A stretch of DNA of 64,000 nucleotides. Origin: Rudanella sp031411995. GTDB lineage: Bacteria > Bacteroidota > Bacteroidia > Cytophagales > Spirosomataceae. Below the pieces are notes generated by a model. The model was not told the DNA's origin, did no database searches, and saw only the letters and a program-made list of their open reading frames with translations. Below are positions 24,626 to 34,030 of this stretch, one piece after another. The stretch spans positions 62,001 through 126,000 of the forward strand of contig JANOCD010000091.1 of assembly GCA_031411995.1 (NCBI GenBank), read 5' to 3'. Positions within the stretch are counted from its first letter, which is position 1. Each line of letters opens with the position of its first letter. The position numbers and the translations under genes are program-made.

Positions 24626-26545
24626 TCACCTCACCAACCACTTCGCCAACTCCTTCCCGGCTTCAAAATTTTCGTAGTCGACCGGAATTCGCCGACCATC
24701 GGTGTACTCATTGTAGAGCCAGGGGTCGCCGATGATGAACACCTTTCCTCTGCCCAATTTGGCCGTTGCCATAACCGTACCCCCCGCGTGACTCACGAGC
24801 GTTTCTGCCGGAGCTTTCATCTGCAAGGGGGCATATTCCTTGACATAGATTTCCTTGGTCTGGCTGAAAACAGGATTCCCGGCGGGGATCTTGATGCTGC
24901 CCTGCTCCCACTTCGTTCCCTGAACCGGATTGCCCTGTGCGTTCGTAAATTGTACTCCAAATTGAGCCGCTAACTGGTTAAAATGAGGCAGTTCGCAGTT
25001 GACAGAATCGTTAGCCATGAGTACTAGTGTGCCGCCCGCCCGTACCCAATCGGTGATGGCTTTGATGTGTTGTGGCTCCACATAATTCGGTTTGGCCGTT
25101 TCTTTGGGGGTATCGGGGTCAACAATAATATAGACGTTCAATCCCTTGAGCGATTCCGGCGTGGGAGCCGTTGGCACAGAAACCGTTGCCGCTCCCAACT
25201 CGCGAAAGGTGTTCCCCCACAGCCAGAAACCGGAGTGCATTCGATCTTCCCACGTGTAGTGAAACGGTTCGGGTTGTTTGCTGTTGGGCATTTCGGCGGC
25301 ACCGGGCCGAAATTCGTGGTTGAAAAAATAATCCAGACCCACTTTTTTGCCTTTACCTAACCGCGACTCCCCAATCATTTCCATCTCGACACTGGCCATG
25401 ATAAACGGGGCTACTCCTTTCAGATCGTCGCGCCGGAGGGGTTCGCTGAGGTAATACTCGTAGGAGCCGTCGCGGTAGGGTTCACCGCCCAGGCCACCCA
25501 CGCTCACCGTGCCATTGAGGTGCAGATTGCCGGTTTCATCAGTCTCCACAAACTTTTTCTGGATACCGCCGTACCCCTTTTTGGCCACTGGCAATAGTGA
25601 CTCATCAAGATATCCCATCCGAACACCCTTGCCCAGCGCATACACGAACATTGATGAGGCCGATGTTTCGAGGTAGTTTCCTTTGCGGGTGCCCTGATCC
25701 ATCACCTGATACCACATCCCTGATGCTTTGTCCTGATAGCGGGCAATCACCGGAGCCAGCCGTTGCAGATACCCAATCAGTTTTGGCCGGGCGGGGTGGT
25801 TGGTCGGAAAATAGTCGAGCACATCCACCAGGGCCATGGCATACCAGCCCACAGCCCGGCCCCAGAAATTGGGCGACTGACCCGTTTGCGGATTGGCCCA
25901 GCGTTGTTGACGGCTTTGATCCCAGGCATGGTATAGAAGGCCAGTTTTAGGGTCGAGAGCGTGTTTTTCGATCAACTCAAATTGAAGCGCAATATCATCG
26001 AAGTTTTCGGGCTGATTCATCAACTGCCCATACTCGGCATAGAAGGGTGCGCCCATGTACAGCCCGTCGAGCCACATCTGGTTGGGGTAGCGTTTCTTGT
26101 GCCAGAAACCCCGTTCGGCGTTGCGGGGCTGATTGGTAAGCTGTTGCCGGAGGGTTTTAGCCGCCTTTATAAATTTCTCCTTGCCGGGCTGCGTCTGTTG
26201 CCCCAACATGAGCAGGGTGCGGCCCGTGGGCATGTTGTCGATGTTAAAATCATCCGCTTTGTAAGTGCGGATGCTACCGTCTTCCCGCACAAACTGGTTC
26301 AGATCGTTTAAGATATAGGTATAATAGCGACCATCGCCGGTGCGGTTCCAGACCCGTTCAATGGCTTTCATCATCAAGCCCTGTTCATAGTCCCAGCGGG
26401 CGGCCTTGTTGTTGCCAATCACAATGGAATCAGGATGTTGCCGAATAAACGAATCGACCATCCGCTGCGACAGGGGCTGGGTTTGGGAGAAAACGAGGAA
26501 GGGACAAAGACAGTAAAAGAGCAAAAAAATGAGTCGGCGTACCAT
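24626..26545 (-). CDS. Glycoside hydrolase family 88/105 with C-terminal GATase1-like domain
   Basis: Secreted enzyme of 639 residues (signal peptide ending LVFSQ, ~21) predicted to remove unsaturated uronic acid from pectin-derived oligosaccharides. The (alpha/alpha)6 domain shows RWDYEQGLMMKAIERVW, the likely catalytic Asp160 in QMWLDGLYMG, SPNFWGRAVGWYAMALVD and YLETSASSMFVYAL. From ~455 a second domain follows (LNVYIIVDPDTP ... GRGKVFIIGDPWLYNEY), resembling the DUF4350/GATase1-like domain seen on some Bacteroidota GH105 proteins. It has no adjacent transport genes. Confidence 0.9.
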   Translation of the reverse strand: MVRRLIFLLFYCLCPFLVFSQTQPLSQRMVDSFIRQHPDSIVIGNNKAARWDYEQGLMMKAIERVWNRTGDGRYYTYILNDLNQFVREDGSIRTYKADDFNIDNMPTGRTLLMLGQQTQPGKEKFIKAAKTLRQQLTNQPRNAERGFWHKKRYPNQMWLDGLYMGAPFYAEYGQLMNQPENFDDIALQFELIEKHALDPKTGLLYHAWDQSRQQRWANPQTGQSPNFWGRAVGWYAMALVDVLDYFPTNHPARPKLIGYLQRLAPVIARYQDKASGMWYQVMDQGTRKGNYLETSASSMFVYALGKGVRMGYLDESLLPVAKKGYGGIQKKFVETDETGNLHLNGTVSVGGLGGEPYRDGSYEYYLSEPLRRDDLKGVAPFIMASVEMEMIGESRLGKGKKVGLDYFFNHEFRPGAAEMPNSKQPEPFHYTWEDRMHSGFWLWGNTFRELGAATVSVPTAPTPESLKGLNVYIIVDPDTPKETAKPNYVEPQHIKAITDWVRAGGTLVLMANDSVNCELPHFNQLAAQFGVQFTNAQGNPVQGTKWEQGSIKIPAGNPVFSQTKEIYVKEYAPLQMKAPAETLVSHAGGTVMATAKLGRGKVFIIGDPWLYNEYTDGRRIPVDYENFEAGKELAKWLVR

Positions 26546-26595
26546 AGTTCGGTTAGGGGTAAGTGCTTTGGTGAAAAAGAGAGCCGGGCGAGATT

Positions 26596-28152
26596 CTACT
26601 TTGCGGGCTGTGGCCGAACAAACCTGCCAAAGTCCGGGCGGAAATAAACCGTGTAGTTTTTCAGTTCCAGCGAGTCGATTGAGCCGGGCAAAAGGGTGTT
26701 GAGTCGGGGGCGAAGGTGCTGGAAATCAGGGCGCGACAACACCGCAATGTCGGCGGATTGCCATTGGTTGCCCGTTGGCCAGATACCGTAGTGCTTGTGA
26801 AAATAGGGCACCACCTGATCGAAGGCGAACACGTTGGAACGGGGTGGCAACCGATTGGCAATGGCCCGCAAGTTTTTCAGGTCGTCGGGGTCGAGAAATT
26901 GAGGGTTCATGCCCGCTCCGGGTGGCCCCCAGAAGGCCGCTTTCCACTCGGCCCAGCCGGGCAAATCGGGTCGGGCAAGCGACAGAATGGGCAATTGAAG
27001 CAGCCATAAAAAAGCAATGCTTCTCCAGGCGGTTCGGGCCGGAACATCACCACTATTCGTCTTAAATGTGGTAACGACCAACACAAGGAAAGCCGCCGAG
27101 AAGCCCCACAGCAGCACAAAGCGCGGGGGCCAGGTGAGCGACACCAGATAGAACAGAATTTGGTCGATGTAGTGGGCACTTTGCACCACATTGAGAACCG
27201 TCAATAGCAGAACTCCTAACAGCCAGCATCCCCAAACAACCATTTTGGGGCGGGGGGGCAACGACCGGGTTACCACCCAAAGCAAGCCTGCCACCGGCAC
27301 CAGCAACAACAGCGACTGCCCCAGCAACAGTAGCATCTGCCGCCAGAAAGCCCATTCGCTGGTGTGGGTTGCCATCAGTTGAAGGGCATTACGCAGACGT
27401 GGTTCGGCAAAGTTGTTTTTGGCCGCAATCCATACCATACCCCCCACAAACACCACCGACCAGCCAATGACCACCGCCCAGAGTCGGGGATTTTTCAACA
27501 AACCTACCAACGGATTCACCCGCGAACCGGCCCGTTCCGAGGTTTCTACGTAGCGTAAAGCCACTGCTGAGGCATGAATCAACAGGGCTAAAACAGCTCC
27601 ATCTTCTTTTACCAAAACCAGAAACAAACCTGCCAAGACCACCCAAAACCAACTACCTCTCGCCGACCCATCGGAACGCCTAAGCCGACCCTTCGCCAGC
27701 CCAATGCCAAAAAGCAAAGCTGCCGGCAGATAAGTCAGTTCGGTGTGCCAGCCAATGTTGGGGTGGTCGTTGAGCCAAAATGAAATGGGCCCAAGCAACA
27801 CAACCACAAGCACAAGCATTTGGGTTTGGGCAGGCACAGCCCGACGTATCAGGTGGCGGTTGGTGAGCCAATAAGCCAGCAGCAACAGGGCCGTTTGGGC
27901 CAGAAAAAGTCCTTTCGCGCCGAGGGTGTAGCAGAGTGGCCCCCACAACAATACGGTGTAATAATTATGAATACGGTGATGATACCCCCAGACGTTATCA
28001 TACATGAACGGACGGCCATCCATCCAGCTACACGACATCTGTACAAACGCATACATATCGTTGAACGAGTAGCCAAGCGCATCGAACCGCAAGATTTTAT
28101 AAAGCAGAAAAAACAGTAATGCCCCCAGAATCAGGACGTAAGAGTACCGCAT
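26596..28152 (-). CDS. Polytopic membrane protein, DUF2079-like
   Basis: Inner-membrane protein of 518 residues with about ten hydrophobic segments. The N-terminal pattern FNDMYAFVQMSCSWMDGRPF, a histidine motif YHHRIHNYY, and WHTELTYLPAALLFGIGL follow the DUF2079 layout, a family with a GT-C-like fold. It may transfer sugar from a lipid carrier (inference from fold class). The soluble C-terminal ~110 residues contain a DPDDLKNLRAIANRLPP stretch. It diverges from the methyltransferase-glycosyltransferase gene. Confidence 0.7.
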   Translation of the reverse strand: MRYSYVLILGALLFFLLYKILRFDALGYSFNDMYAFVQMSCSWMDGRPFMYDNVWGYHHRIHNYYTVLLWGPLCYTLGAKGLFLAQTALLLLAYWLTNRHLIRRAVPAQTQMLVLVVVLLGPISFWLNDHPNIGWHTELTYLPAALLFGIGLAKGRLRRSDGSARGSWFWVVLAGLFLVLVKEDGAVLALLIHASAVALRYVETSERAGSRVNPLVGLLKNPRLWAVVIGWSVVFVGGMVWIAAKNNFAEPRLRNALQLMATHTSEWAFWRQMLLLLGQSLLLLVPVAGLLWVVTRSLPPRPKMVVWGCWLLGVLLLTVLNVVQSAHYIDQILFYLVSLTWPPRFVLLWGFSAAFLVLVVTTFKTNSGDVPARTAWRSIAFLWLLQLPILSLARPDLPGWAEWKAAFWGPPGAGMNPQFLDPDDLKNLRAIANRLPPRSNVFAFDQVVPYFHKHYGIWPTGNQWQSADIAVLSRPDFQHLRPRLNTLLPGSIDSLELKNYTVYFRPDFGRFVRPQPAK

Positions 28153-28298
28153 AGGTTGATCAGTAGAGTAGGGGCAAACATAAGGACTCGTAGATAACTT
28201 TCCGTCCCATTCGTGTACCGTTGAAGAGGTTAATCTGGTTTTAGTGACCAGAATTTATTTTTTTCACAGTTCTATCCAACGCACACTACTAAAACTAC

Positions 28299-29747
28299 AT
28301 GATTGCTTCTGAAAACAACGTTACAAATTTAACGTCGTCTATGGCGGCTCCGCTGCCTGATCAGATGACAGGGCCTGAACGAAACCGATGGATTAAACGA
28401 AATCAGTATTACCATCGATGCCTGCTCAAGTTTCTTCAATATAACATTCCGGCGGGTAAGTCGGTGCTGGAAATTGGCTGTGGAACAGGCGATTTGCTTC
28501 ATCAACTCAACCCATCACGGGGCATTGGCATCGACATCAATGCCAATTTGGTAACCTATGCCCGGCAACAGTATCCAAATTTAACGTTCCTGAATGCTGA
28601 TGCCAAACAGTTGAATCTGTACGGAGAAACCGTTGATTTCATCGTTATCAGCGACACCATTGGCTATTTCGACGATGTGCAACAGGTATTTGGGCAACTG
28701 CACAACGTTTGCCACCCCGACACCCGGATTATCATCACCTATCAGAATTTCCTGTGGCTCCCGGTTCTGAATCTGGCCGAGAAAATTGGTCTGAAAATGC
28801 CCGAAAAACGCCAGAACTGGCTCGACCGGGCCGATATTGCCGGACTGCTCGATGTGGCTAACCTCGACGTTGTTCGCACGGGTCGCAAGTTGCTCATGCC
28901 CCGTTACATTCCGTTGATTTCAACGTTTCTGAATAAATACGTCGCTAACCTGCCCCTGTTCAACAGTTTAGGCCTGGTTAATTTCATTGTAGCCCGCAGC
29001 CCCAAAGGCTACAAACCAATTGACGAACAGGTGGTTACGGTGGTGGTGCCAGCCCGAAACGAGAAAGGGAACATTGAAGAAATTGTCCGGCGAACCCCCA
29101 GCATGGGCAAACAAACCGAACTGATTTTTGTGGAAGGCAACTCCACCGACGATACCTGGGCCGAGATTCAGCGGGTGTGCGCTACCTACCGGGGACCACA
29201 TGCCCTGAGTTGTACCCAACAGGAGGGCAAAGGCAAGGGCGATGCGGTGCGCAAGGGGTTTGGCATGGCCACCGGCGACGTGCTGATGATTCTGGATGCC
29301 GACATGACGGTGCCGCCCGAAGATTTGCCCAAGTTTTTCGAGGCCATCGGCTCTGGCAAAGGTGAGTACATCAACGGCACGCGATTGGTGTATCCGATGG
29401 AGAAAGAAGCCATGCGGACGCTGAACCTGCTGGGTAACAAGTTTTTCTCCATTGCCTTTTCGTGGTTGCTCAACCAGCGCATTAAAGACACCCTCTGCGG
29501 CACCAAAGTTTTATCGCGGGATAACTATAACCGCCTGATTGCCAACCGATCTTATTTCGGCAACTTCGACCCATTCGGTGATTTCGATCTGATTTTCGGG
29601 GCCTCCAAACTGAACCTGAAGTTTGTGGAGATTCCCATTCGTTACCGCGCCCGAACCTATGGCGAAACCAACATTTCTCGGTTTAAACACGGCTGGTTAT
29701 TGCTGAAAATGACCGCTTTCGCGCTGAACAAGATCAAGTTTGTGTAA
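28299..29747 (+). CDS. Fused SAM methyltransferase and family 2 glycosyltransferase
   Basis: A 482-residue bifunctional protein. Residues ~40-230 are a class I methyltransferase with SAM loop VLEIGCGTGDLL and GIGIDINANLV. Residues ~245-480 are a GT-A glycosyltransferase beginning VTVVVPARNEKGNIEEIV, with EGNSTDD and the metal-binding DAD of LILDADMTVPPED-type sequence, then DLIFGASKLNLKFVEIPIRY as in dolichyl-phosphate mannose synthase-like enzymes. It probably acts in making a glycolipid or surface glycan. The neighbouring DUF2079-like protein would fit as a lipid-linked sugar user. Confidence 0.9.
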   Translation: MIASENNVTNLTSSMAAPLPDQMTGPERNRWIKRNQYYHRCLLKFLQYNIPAGKSVLEIGCGTGDLLHQLNPSRGIGIDINANLVTYARQQYPNLTFLNADAKQLNLYGETVDFIVISDTIGYFDDVQQVFGQLHNVCHPDTRIIITYQNFLWLPVLNLAEKIGLKMPEKRQNWLDRADIAGLLDVANLDVVRTGRKLLMPRYIPLISTFLNKYVANLPLFNSLGLVNFIVARSPKGYKPIDEQVVTVVVPARNEKGNIEEIVRRTPSMGKQTELIFVEGNSTDDTWAEIQRVCATYRGPHALSCTQQEGKGKGDAVRKGFGMATGDVLMILDADMTVPPEDLPKFFEAIGSGKGEYINGTRLVYPMEKEAMRTLNLLGNKFFSIAFSWLLNQRIKDTLCGTKVLSRDNYNRLIANRSYFGNFDPFGDFDLIFGASKLNLKFVEIPIRYRARTYGETNISRFKHGWLLLKMTAFALNKIKFV

Positions 29748-29815
29748 ATCTGCTTCCGATTCCAACCTTTCGGGTAGTTTCGGGGTCTTACCCGTAGAAT
29801 TATCTGTCAGGAACC

Positions 29816-30217
29816 ATGAAACGTATTTTTGCTTACTTGTTGCTTCTTCACTTAGTTGGTTGTTCTTCGAAGGCCCTCGACCCCGGCGGCCTCACCATTA
29901 CGTATGCCGAAACACAGTGTTCAGACCCCTGGGTGCGGCCCGGCAGCACGTCGGCAACCGGCTGGCCCACCGACGAACTTCGGGGTCAGGCCATTCTGAA
30001 ATACTTGCAGGATAACAAAGTAAGCAGTGCCCGAAATGTGCGGTTTGTCGAAATTACACCCATCTACAGCGGCAACAACGGGTCGAACTTTGCCAATATC
30101 AGTGGCGGTGTATCCATTTGCCAGGCCTGCACCTGTTCATCGGGCCGCCGAATTGACGTAACGATCAACGAAGTCGATTGGGAACAAGCGAGTAAACTGG
30201 GGTTTAAACGCCAGTAA
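29816..30217 (+). CDS. Hypothetical lipoprotein
   Basis: A 133-residue lipoprotein with signal MKRIFAYLLLLHLVGC (cysteine 16). Mature features include SDPWVRPG near the start and a CxxCxC cluster (SICQACTCSSGRRIDVTI) that could bind metal or form disulfides. It resembles small uncharacterised Bacteroidota lipoproteins. It lies 68 bp after the fusion enzyme in the same direction. Confidence 0.65.
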   Translation: MKRIFAYLLLLHLVGCSSKALDPGGLTITYAETQCSDPWVRPGSTSATGWPTDELRGQAILKYLQDNKVSSARNVRFVEITPIYSGNNGSNFANISGGVSICQACTCSSGRRIDVTINEVDWEQASKLGFKRQ

Positions 30218-30370
30218 AATTGCCTCGTTTCGGTCGGTAAAAACGGTTAATTCATCGATAAGTATGCCCATTCCCTCGAATTAATATATAATGACGCAAC
30301 ATCAGTCGTAGTAAAGGAGTACCTAATGGTAAGTAATCTCTAGATCCATTGTACCAACCGGAACTCAACG

Positions 30371-31183
30371 ATGAATGCTGCCAGCCAATCTCTTCTATCA
30401 GTTGTAATCATCACGTTCAACGCTGACCGAACGCTGGCCAAAACGCTTCAGTCAGTAAATGAGTGGGTCAACGAGATTATCCTGGTCGATTCGGGCAGTA
30501 CGGACGACACACTTTCCATTGCCCGCACCTACGGTTGCCGCATTTTACACCATCGGTTTGAGGGATTTGGCGCACAAAAACAGTTTGCCATCAATCAGGC
30601 AACAAACAATTGGGTGTTGCTCTTGGATGCTGACGAAACACCCGATTTTACTCTGCAAGTTTCTATTCAGCAGGCCATTAGCGAAAGCACCGATAGCCGC
30701 CATAGCTTCAGTTTGCCCAGAAGTCTGGTGTTTATGGGAAAGACGCTCCACTACGGAGGAGAACATAACCGGCCCGTAGTGCGGCTTTTTAATCGTCAAC
30801 ACGCCCACATGAGCAATGCGCTGGTGCATGAAACAGTTGTTAGCAGCGGGCCGGTCACCGTGCTCTCAGGCACACTTTGGCACGACAGTTATGGGTCGCT
30901 TCATGACTATGTTGCCAAAATGAATCACTACACCTCTCTCAATGCCCGGCAGTTGGGCAAAAATCCGCGCCGACAGGGGCCGCTTGACGTGTCGATTCGG
31001 TTCGCCTTCAAATTTGTGAAAGTGTATTTCGTAAAAGGCAGCATTCTGGATGGCCTTCCCGGCTTCGTGTGGGCCTTTTTCTCCGCAGTTTACCCCGTTT
31101 TGAAATACATTAAACTACAGGAGCAACGAACAACGGCTACCTATCCGTCGGCTGCTTATCGTGTAAAGAGTGTTCGTAATTAA
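30371..31183 (+). CDS. Family 2 glycosyltransferase, WaaE/KdtX-like
   Basis: A 270-residue GT-A enzyme. SVVIITFNADRTLAKTLQSV, VDSGSTDDT and LLDADETPDFTL are the donor and metal-binding motifs. FEGFGAQKQFAINQA is the hallmark of the WaaE branch, which adds a sugar to the lipopolysaccharide core. VRLFNRQHAHMSN and the C-terminal hydrophobic segment near 215-240 also fit. It is probably membrane-associated and acts on lipooligosaccharide or a related glycan. Confidence 0.87.
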   Translation: MNAASQSLLSVVIITFNADRTLAKTLQSVNEWVNEIILVDSGSTDDTLSIARTYGCRILHHRFEGFGAQKQFAINQATNNWVLLLDADETPDFTLQVSIQQAISESTDSRHSFSLPRSLVFMGKTLHYGGEHNRPVVRLFNRQHAHMSNALVHETVVSSGPVTVLSGTLWHDSYGSLHDYVAKMNHYTSLNARQLGKNPRRQGPLDVSIRFAFKFVKVYFVKGSILDGLPGFVWAFFSAVYPVLKYIKLQEQRTTATYPSAAYRVKSVRN

Positions 31184-31209
31184 GGTGAGCTAAACGTGCG
31201 AATGCTAAC

Positions 31210-31785
31210 CTACTTCCCTAATAACTCCTGAACGGTCAGTTCGAGAAATGGCAGGTTGTCGGGTATTAATTGTTGACCCCGTTTTAGGGTCAGTTTTTGA
31301 TCATAAACCCCGTCCTGTGGCTCCCGATAAACTTCGACAACTGCTTTTTTCAGGTCGATAATCCAGACCTCGGCAATGCCATTCTGAGCGTACAGGGGCA
31401 ATTTTACCTCCCGGTCAAAACGGAGCGTTGCTTCCGACACTTCAATCAGCAGCAGCACATCAGCCGGTTTGGGATGTTGTTCTTCGTAAAAATCGTCGCG
31501 CGGGAGCAGAATCGCCAGATCTGGTTCAGGTTCTGAACGGTCGTTCAATTCTATCGGATTTTGAACACCGACAATAGCCTGATCAGCTAATTTTCTCATG
31601 AATAATCGGTTTAGCCTGTTCACACACGCTGCGTGTCTGCTTCCTATTGGACTCATGGCAAAAATTTTTCCTTCCAAGAGTTCGACCCGGTCGTCCCTCG
31701 TGAAGATGCCCGCTTCGCCCATCTGATGGTACTCGCGAACGGTAAAACGATGTTGTACTACTTCGGCAATCATGACGTTGACCAT
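31210..31785 (-). CDS. Uma2-family (DUF820) putative endonuclease
   Basis: A 191-residue protein of the Uma2 family, which has a restriction-endonuclease-like fold. Conserved features are FTVREYHQMGEAGIF, RVELLEGKIFAMSPIG, the active-site-type PEPDLAIL, VLLLIEVSEATLRFDREVKLPLYAQ and EVWIIDL. The biological function of the family is not established. An alternative start is the ATG four codons in (31773). It stands alone between unrelated genes. Confidence 0.88.
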   Translation of the reverse strand: MVNVMIAEVVQHRFTVREYHQMGEAGIFTRDDRVELLEGKIFAMSPIGSRHAACVNRLNRLFMRKLADQAIVGVQNPIELNDRSEPEPDLAILLPRDDFYEEQHPKPADVLLLIEVSEATLRFDREVKLPLYAQNGIAEVWIIDLKKAVVEVYREPQDGVYDQKLTLKRGQQLIPDNLPFLELTVQELLGK

Positions 31786-31811
31786 TTTGCGATAAAGTTA
31801 ACCATTTCGTC

Positions 31812-33518
31812 TTAAAGGTTTTTCTTCTTCATCTCTCCCACTGCAAAGTTGGCGGCCCGTGCCGTGAGGGCCATAAACGTGATCGAGGGGTTTTGTGAAC
31901 CCGTGGAGGTCATGCAGGCCCCGTCGGTAACGAATACGTTTTTGCAACTATGTAGTTGATTATGAGCGTTCAATAATGACGTTTTTGGGTCACGCCCCAT
32001 CCGAACGCCACCCATTTCGTGAATGTCGAGGCCGGGATTACGGTGATCGTCGGAGGGGCGAATGTTCTGGCAACCTGACTTTTCGAGCATTTCGCTACCC
32101 TGTTGCAGGAAGTCTTTTATCATTTTCTCGTCGTTATCGGTATAGCCCACCGAGGTCACGAGCTGCGGAATACCCCAATCGTCTTTCTGGCTGGTACTCA
32201 GGCGAACGTGGTTTTCGTAGCGCGGCACGGTTTCGCCCTGCATCATCATATAGACGTGCCACGGCCCCGGCTTGGTCAAGCTGTCTTTGAAACCGGCCCC
32301 AAAGCTTTCCATGCTCGGTTGCCCCATGCCCCGGCCCGCACTAAAAGCCACCATGTAACCCCGCTGAAAATCAGTCTGTTGGCCATCGACATTGCGAAAA
32401 TTGGGCATAAACGCCGTGGTGGGCCGTCGCCCATAGTAATAGCCATCTTCGAAGCCCTCGTAACTGGCGTTCAGGCTCCCCCGGTAGTTGTGGAAAGCCA
32501 TGTAATGCCCCATTAAGCCGTTGTCGTTACCCAGCCCGTTCGGGAAGCGATTCGAGGTGGAGTTGAGCAGCACAAGGTTGGAGTTTAGGCAGGCCGCATT
32601 CACAAAAATGATTCGGGCAAAGTACTCGGTCATTTGTTTGGTGTTCGTGTCGATCACCCGAACGCCGGTTGCCTTGCCTTTTGTCTCATCATAAATAATG
32701 GAATGCACCACCGAGAAAGGCCGGAGCGTGAGTTTGCCGGTTTTGGCGGCCCAGGGTATGGTGCTTGAGTTGCTGCTGAAATAACCCCCATACGGGCAAC
32801 CCCGGTAGCACAAATGCCGCGCCTGACACCCAGCCCGGCCCTGATCGTAATGAATCTGTTTGGGTTCGGTGAGGTGGGCGCATCGGCCAATAATCACGTT
32901 TCGGTCACGGTAGCTATCGGCCACCGATTTCTGAATGTGTTTCTCGACGCAGTTCAACTCCCAGGGTTTCAGAAACTCGCCATCGGGCAGGGCTTCGAGG
33001 CCGTCTTTGTTGCCGCTCACGCCCACAAATTTCTCCACATGGCTATACCACGGAGCCAAATCGGCATAGCGAATGGGCCAGTCGATGGCGGCTCCGTCGC
33101 GGGCGTTGGCTTCAAAATCGAAGCGGCTCCACCGCTGCACCTGCCGCGCCCAAATCAGCGATTTGCCGCCCACCTGATACCCCCGAATCCAGTCGAAGGG
33201 TTTCTCCTGCACGTAGGGATGTTCGGCATCTTTCACGAAAAACTGCTGGGTGGCCTCGTCGAGAGCATAACACTTTGTAGCCACCGGATTAGCCTCATCA
33301 AAAGCCAGGGGCATCCGGTTGCGGTGCGGAAACTCCCAGGGGTTTTGGGTAGCGGTGGGGTAGTCGGTGATGTGCCGGACATCGCGCCCGCGTTCGAGTA
33401 CAAGTGTCCGTAACCCTTTCTCGCAGAGTTCTTTAGCAGCCCACCCCCCGCTAATGCCGGAGCCAATCACGATGGCATCAAATGTCTGTTTTGCTTTACC
33501 GGATCCGTTGATGTTCAT
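31812..33518 (-). CDS. GMC-family FAD oxidoreductase
   Basis: FAD-dependent alcohol/sugar dehydrogenase of 568 residues. The FAD-binding motif IVIGSGISGGWAAKEL is at ~16-31, with VLERG at the end of the second strand and GYQVGGKSLIWARQVQRW in the middle. The C-terminal catalytic region has HEMGGVRMGRDP and STGSQNPSITFMAL. No signal peptide is present, although many relatives act on sugars and pair with a gluconate dehydrogenase small subunit; none is adjacent here. The substrate is unknown. Confidence 0.92.
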   Translation of the reverse strand: MNINGSGKAKQTFDAIVIGSGISGGWAAKELCEKGLRTLVLERGRDVRHITDYPTATQNPWEFPHRNRMPLAFDEANPVATKCYALDEATQQFFVKDAEHPYVQEKPFDWIRGYQVGGKSLIWARQVQRWSRFDFEANARDGAAIDWPIRYADLAPWYSHVEKFVGVSGNKDGLEALPDGEFLKPWELNCVEKHIQKSVADSYRDRNVIIGRCAHLTEPKQIHYDQGRAGCQARHLCYRGCPYGGYFSSNSSTIPWAAKTGKLTLRPFSVVHSIIYDETKGKATGVRVIDTNTKQMTEYFARIIFVNAACLNSNLVLLNSTSNRFPNGLGNDNGLMGHYMAFHNYRGSLNASYEGFEDGYYYGRRPTTAFMPNFRNVDGQQTDFQRGYMVAFSAGRGMGQPSMESFGAGFKDSLTKPGPWHVYMMMQGETVPRYENHVRLSTSQKDDWGIPQLVTSVGYTDNDEKMIKDFLQQGSEMLEKSGCQNIRPSDDHRNPGLDIHEMGGVRMGRDPKTSLLNAHNQLHSCKNVFVTDGACMTSTGSQNPSITFMALTARAANFAVGEMKKKNL

Positions 33519-33536
33519 AGGGATTTACGAAAAATC

Positions 33537-33986
33537 TCAATTAATCTCTACCTGAAATGGCAAAGCATACTGATAATTAATGGGTGTGCCATTTACACGG
33601 GCGGGTTCCCAACGGGGCATCCGCAAAAAAACCTTCCGAATATTAGTTACGTAATCGCTCATCAGGTCCGCCACGTCGGGGGGCGTTGGCCGCGACGTTA
33701 CCTGCACATCACTCACTTTACCATCGGTCTTAATCAGAAACTTAACCGTCATGGGACCAATGTTGAATTTCTTTTTGCGGAGCGGTTTGGGGTATTTAAC
33801 GTGGTAGGCAATATACTCCATCATGGCCTCATTGCCACCCGGATAGCGGGGAGGCTCTTTGCGGGCATCCATTACTGTGTCCGTTTTTGCAGCCGTTGTC
33901 CGGCCACGCATCACATCAACGGGGCTTTGGGCCTGGGCAAAGAAGGCAATCAGGCAGCAAAACAGCAAAAGTAAGCAGCGATTCAT
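33537..33986 (-). CDS. Exported TonB C-terminal-domain protein
   Basis: A 149-residue protein. The start is at MNRCLLLLF, giving a good signal peptide (cleavage near FFAQAQ); the frame extends to 34013. The mature part is a TonB-type C-terminal domain (RYPGGNEAMMEYIAYHVKYP ... VKFLIKTDGKVSDVQVTS ... MPRWEPARVNGTPINYQYALPFQVEI). It lacks the membrane anchor and Pro-rich spacer of true TonB, as in many small Bacteroidota relatives. Its role is uncertain. Confidence 0.83.
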   Translation of the reverse strand: MNRCLLLLFCCLIAFFAQAQSPVDVMRGRTTAAKTDTVMDARKEPPRYPGGNEAMMEYIAYHVKYPKPLRKKKFNIGPMTVKFLIKTDGKVSDVQVTSRPTPPDVADLMSDYVTNIRKVFLRMPRWEPARVNGTPINYQYALPFQVEIN

Positions 33987-34030
33987 GGGGTAAAGATACA
34001 GTTTTTGTAGCACTGGTCTGTAGGGCTTTG

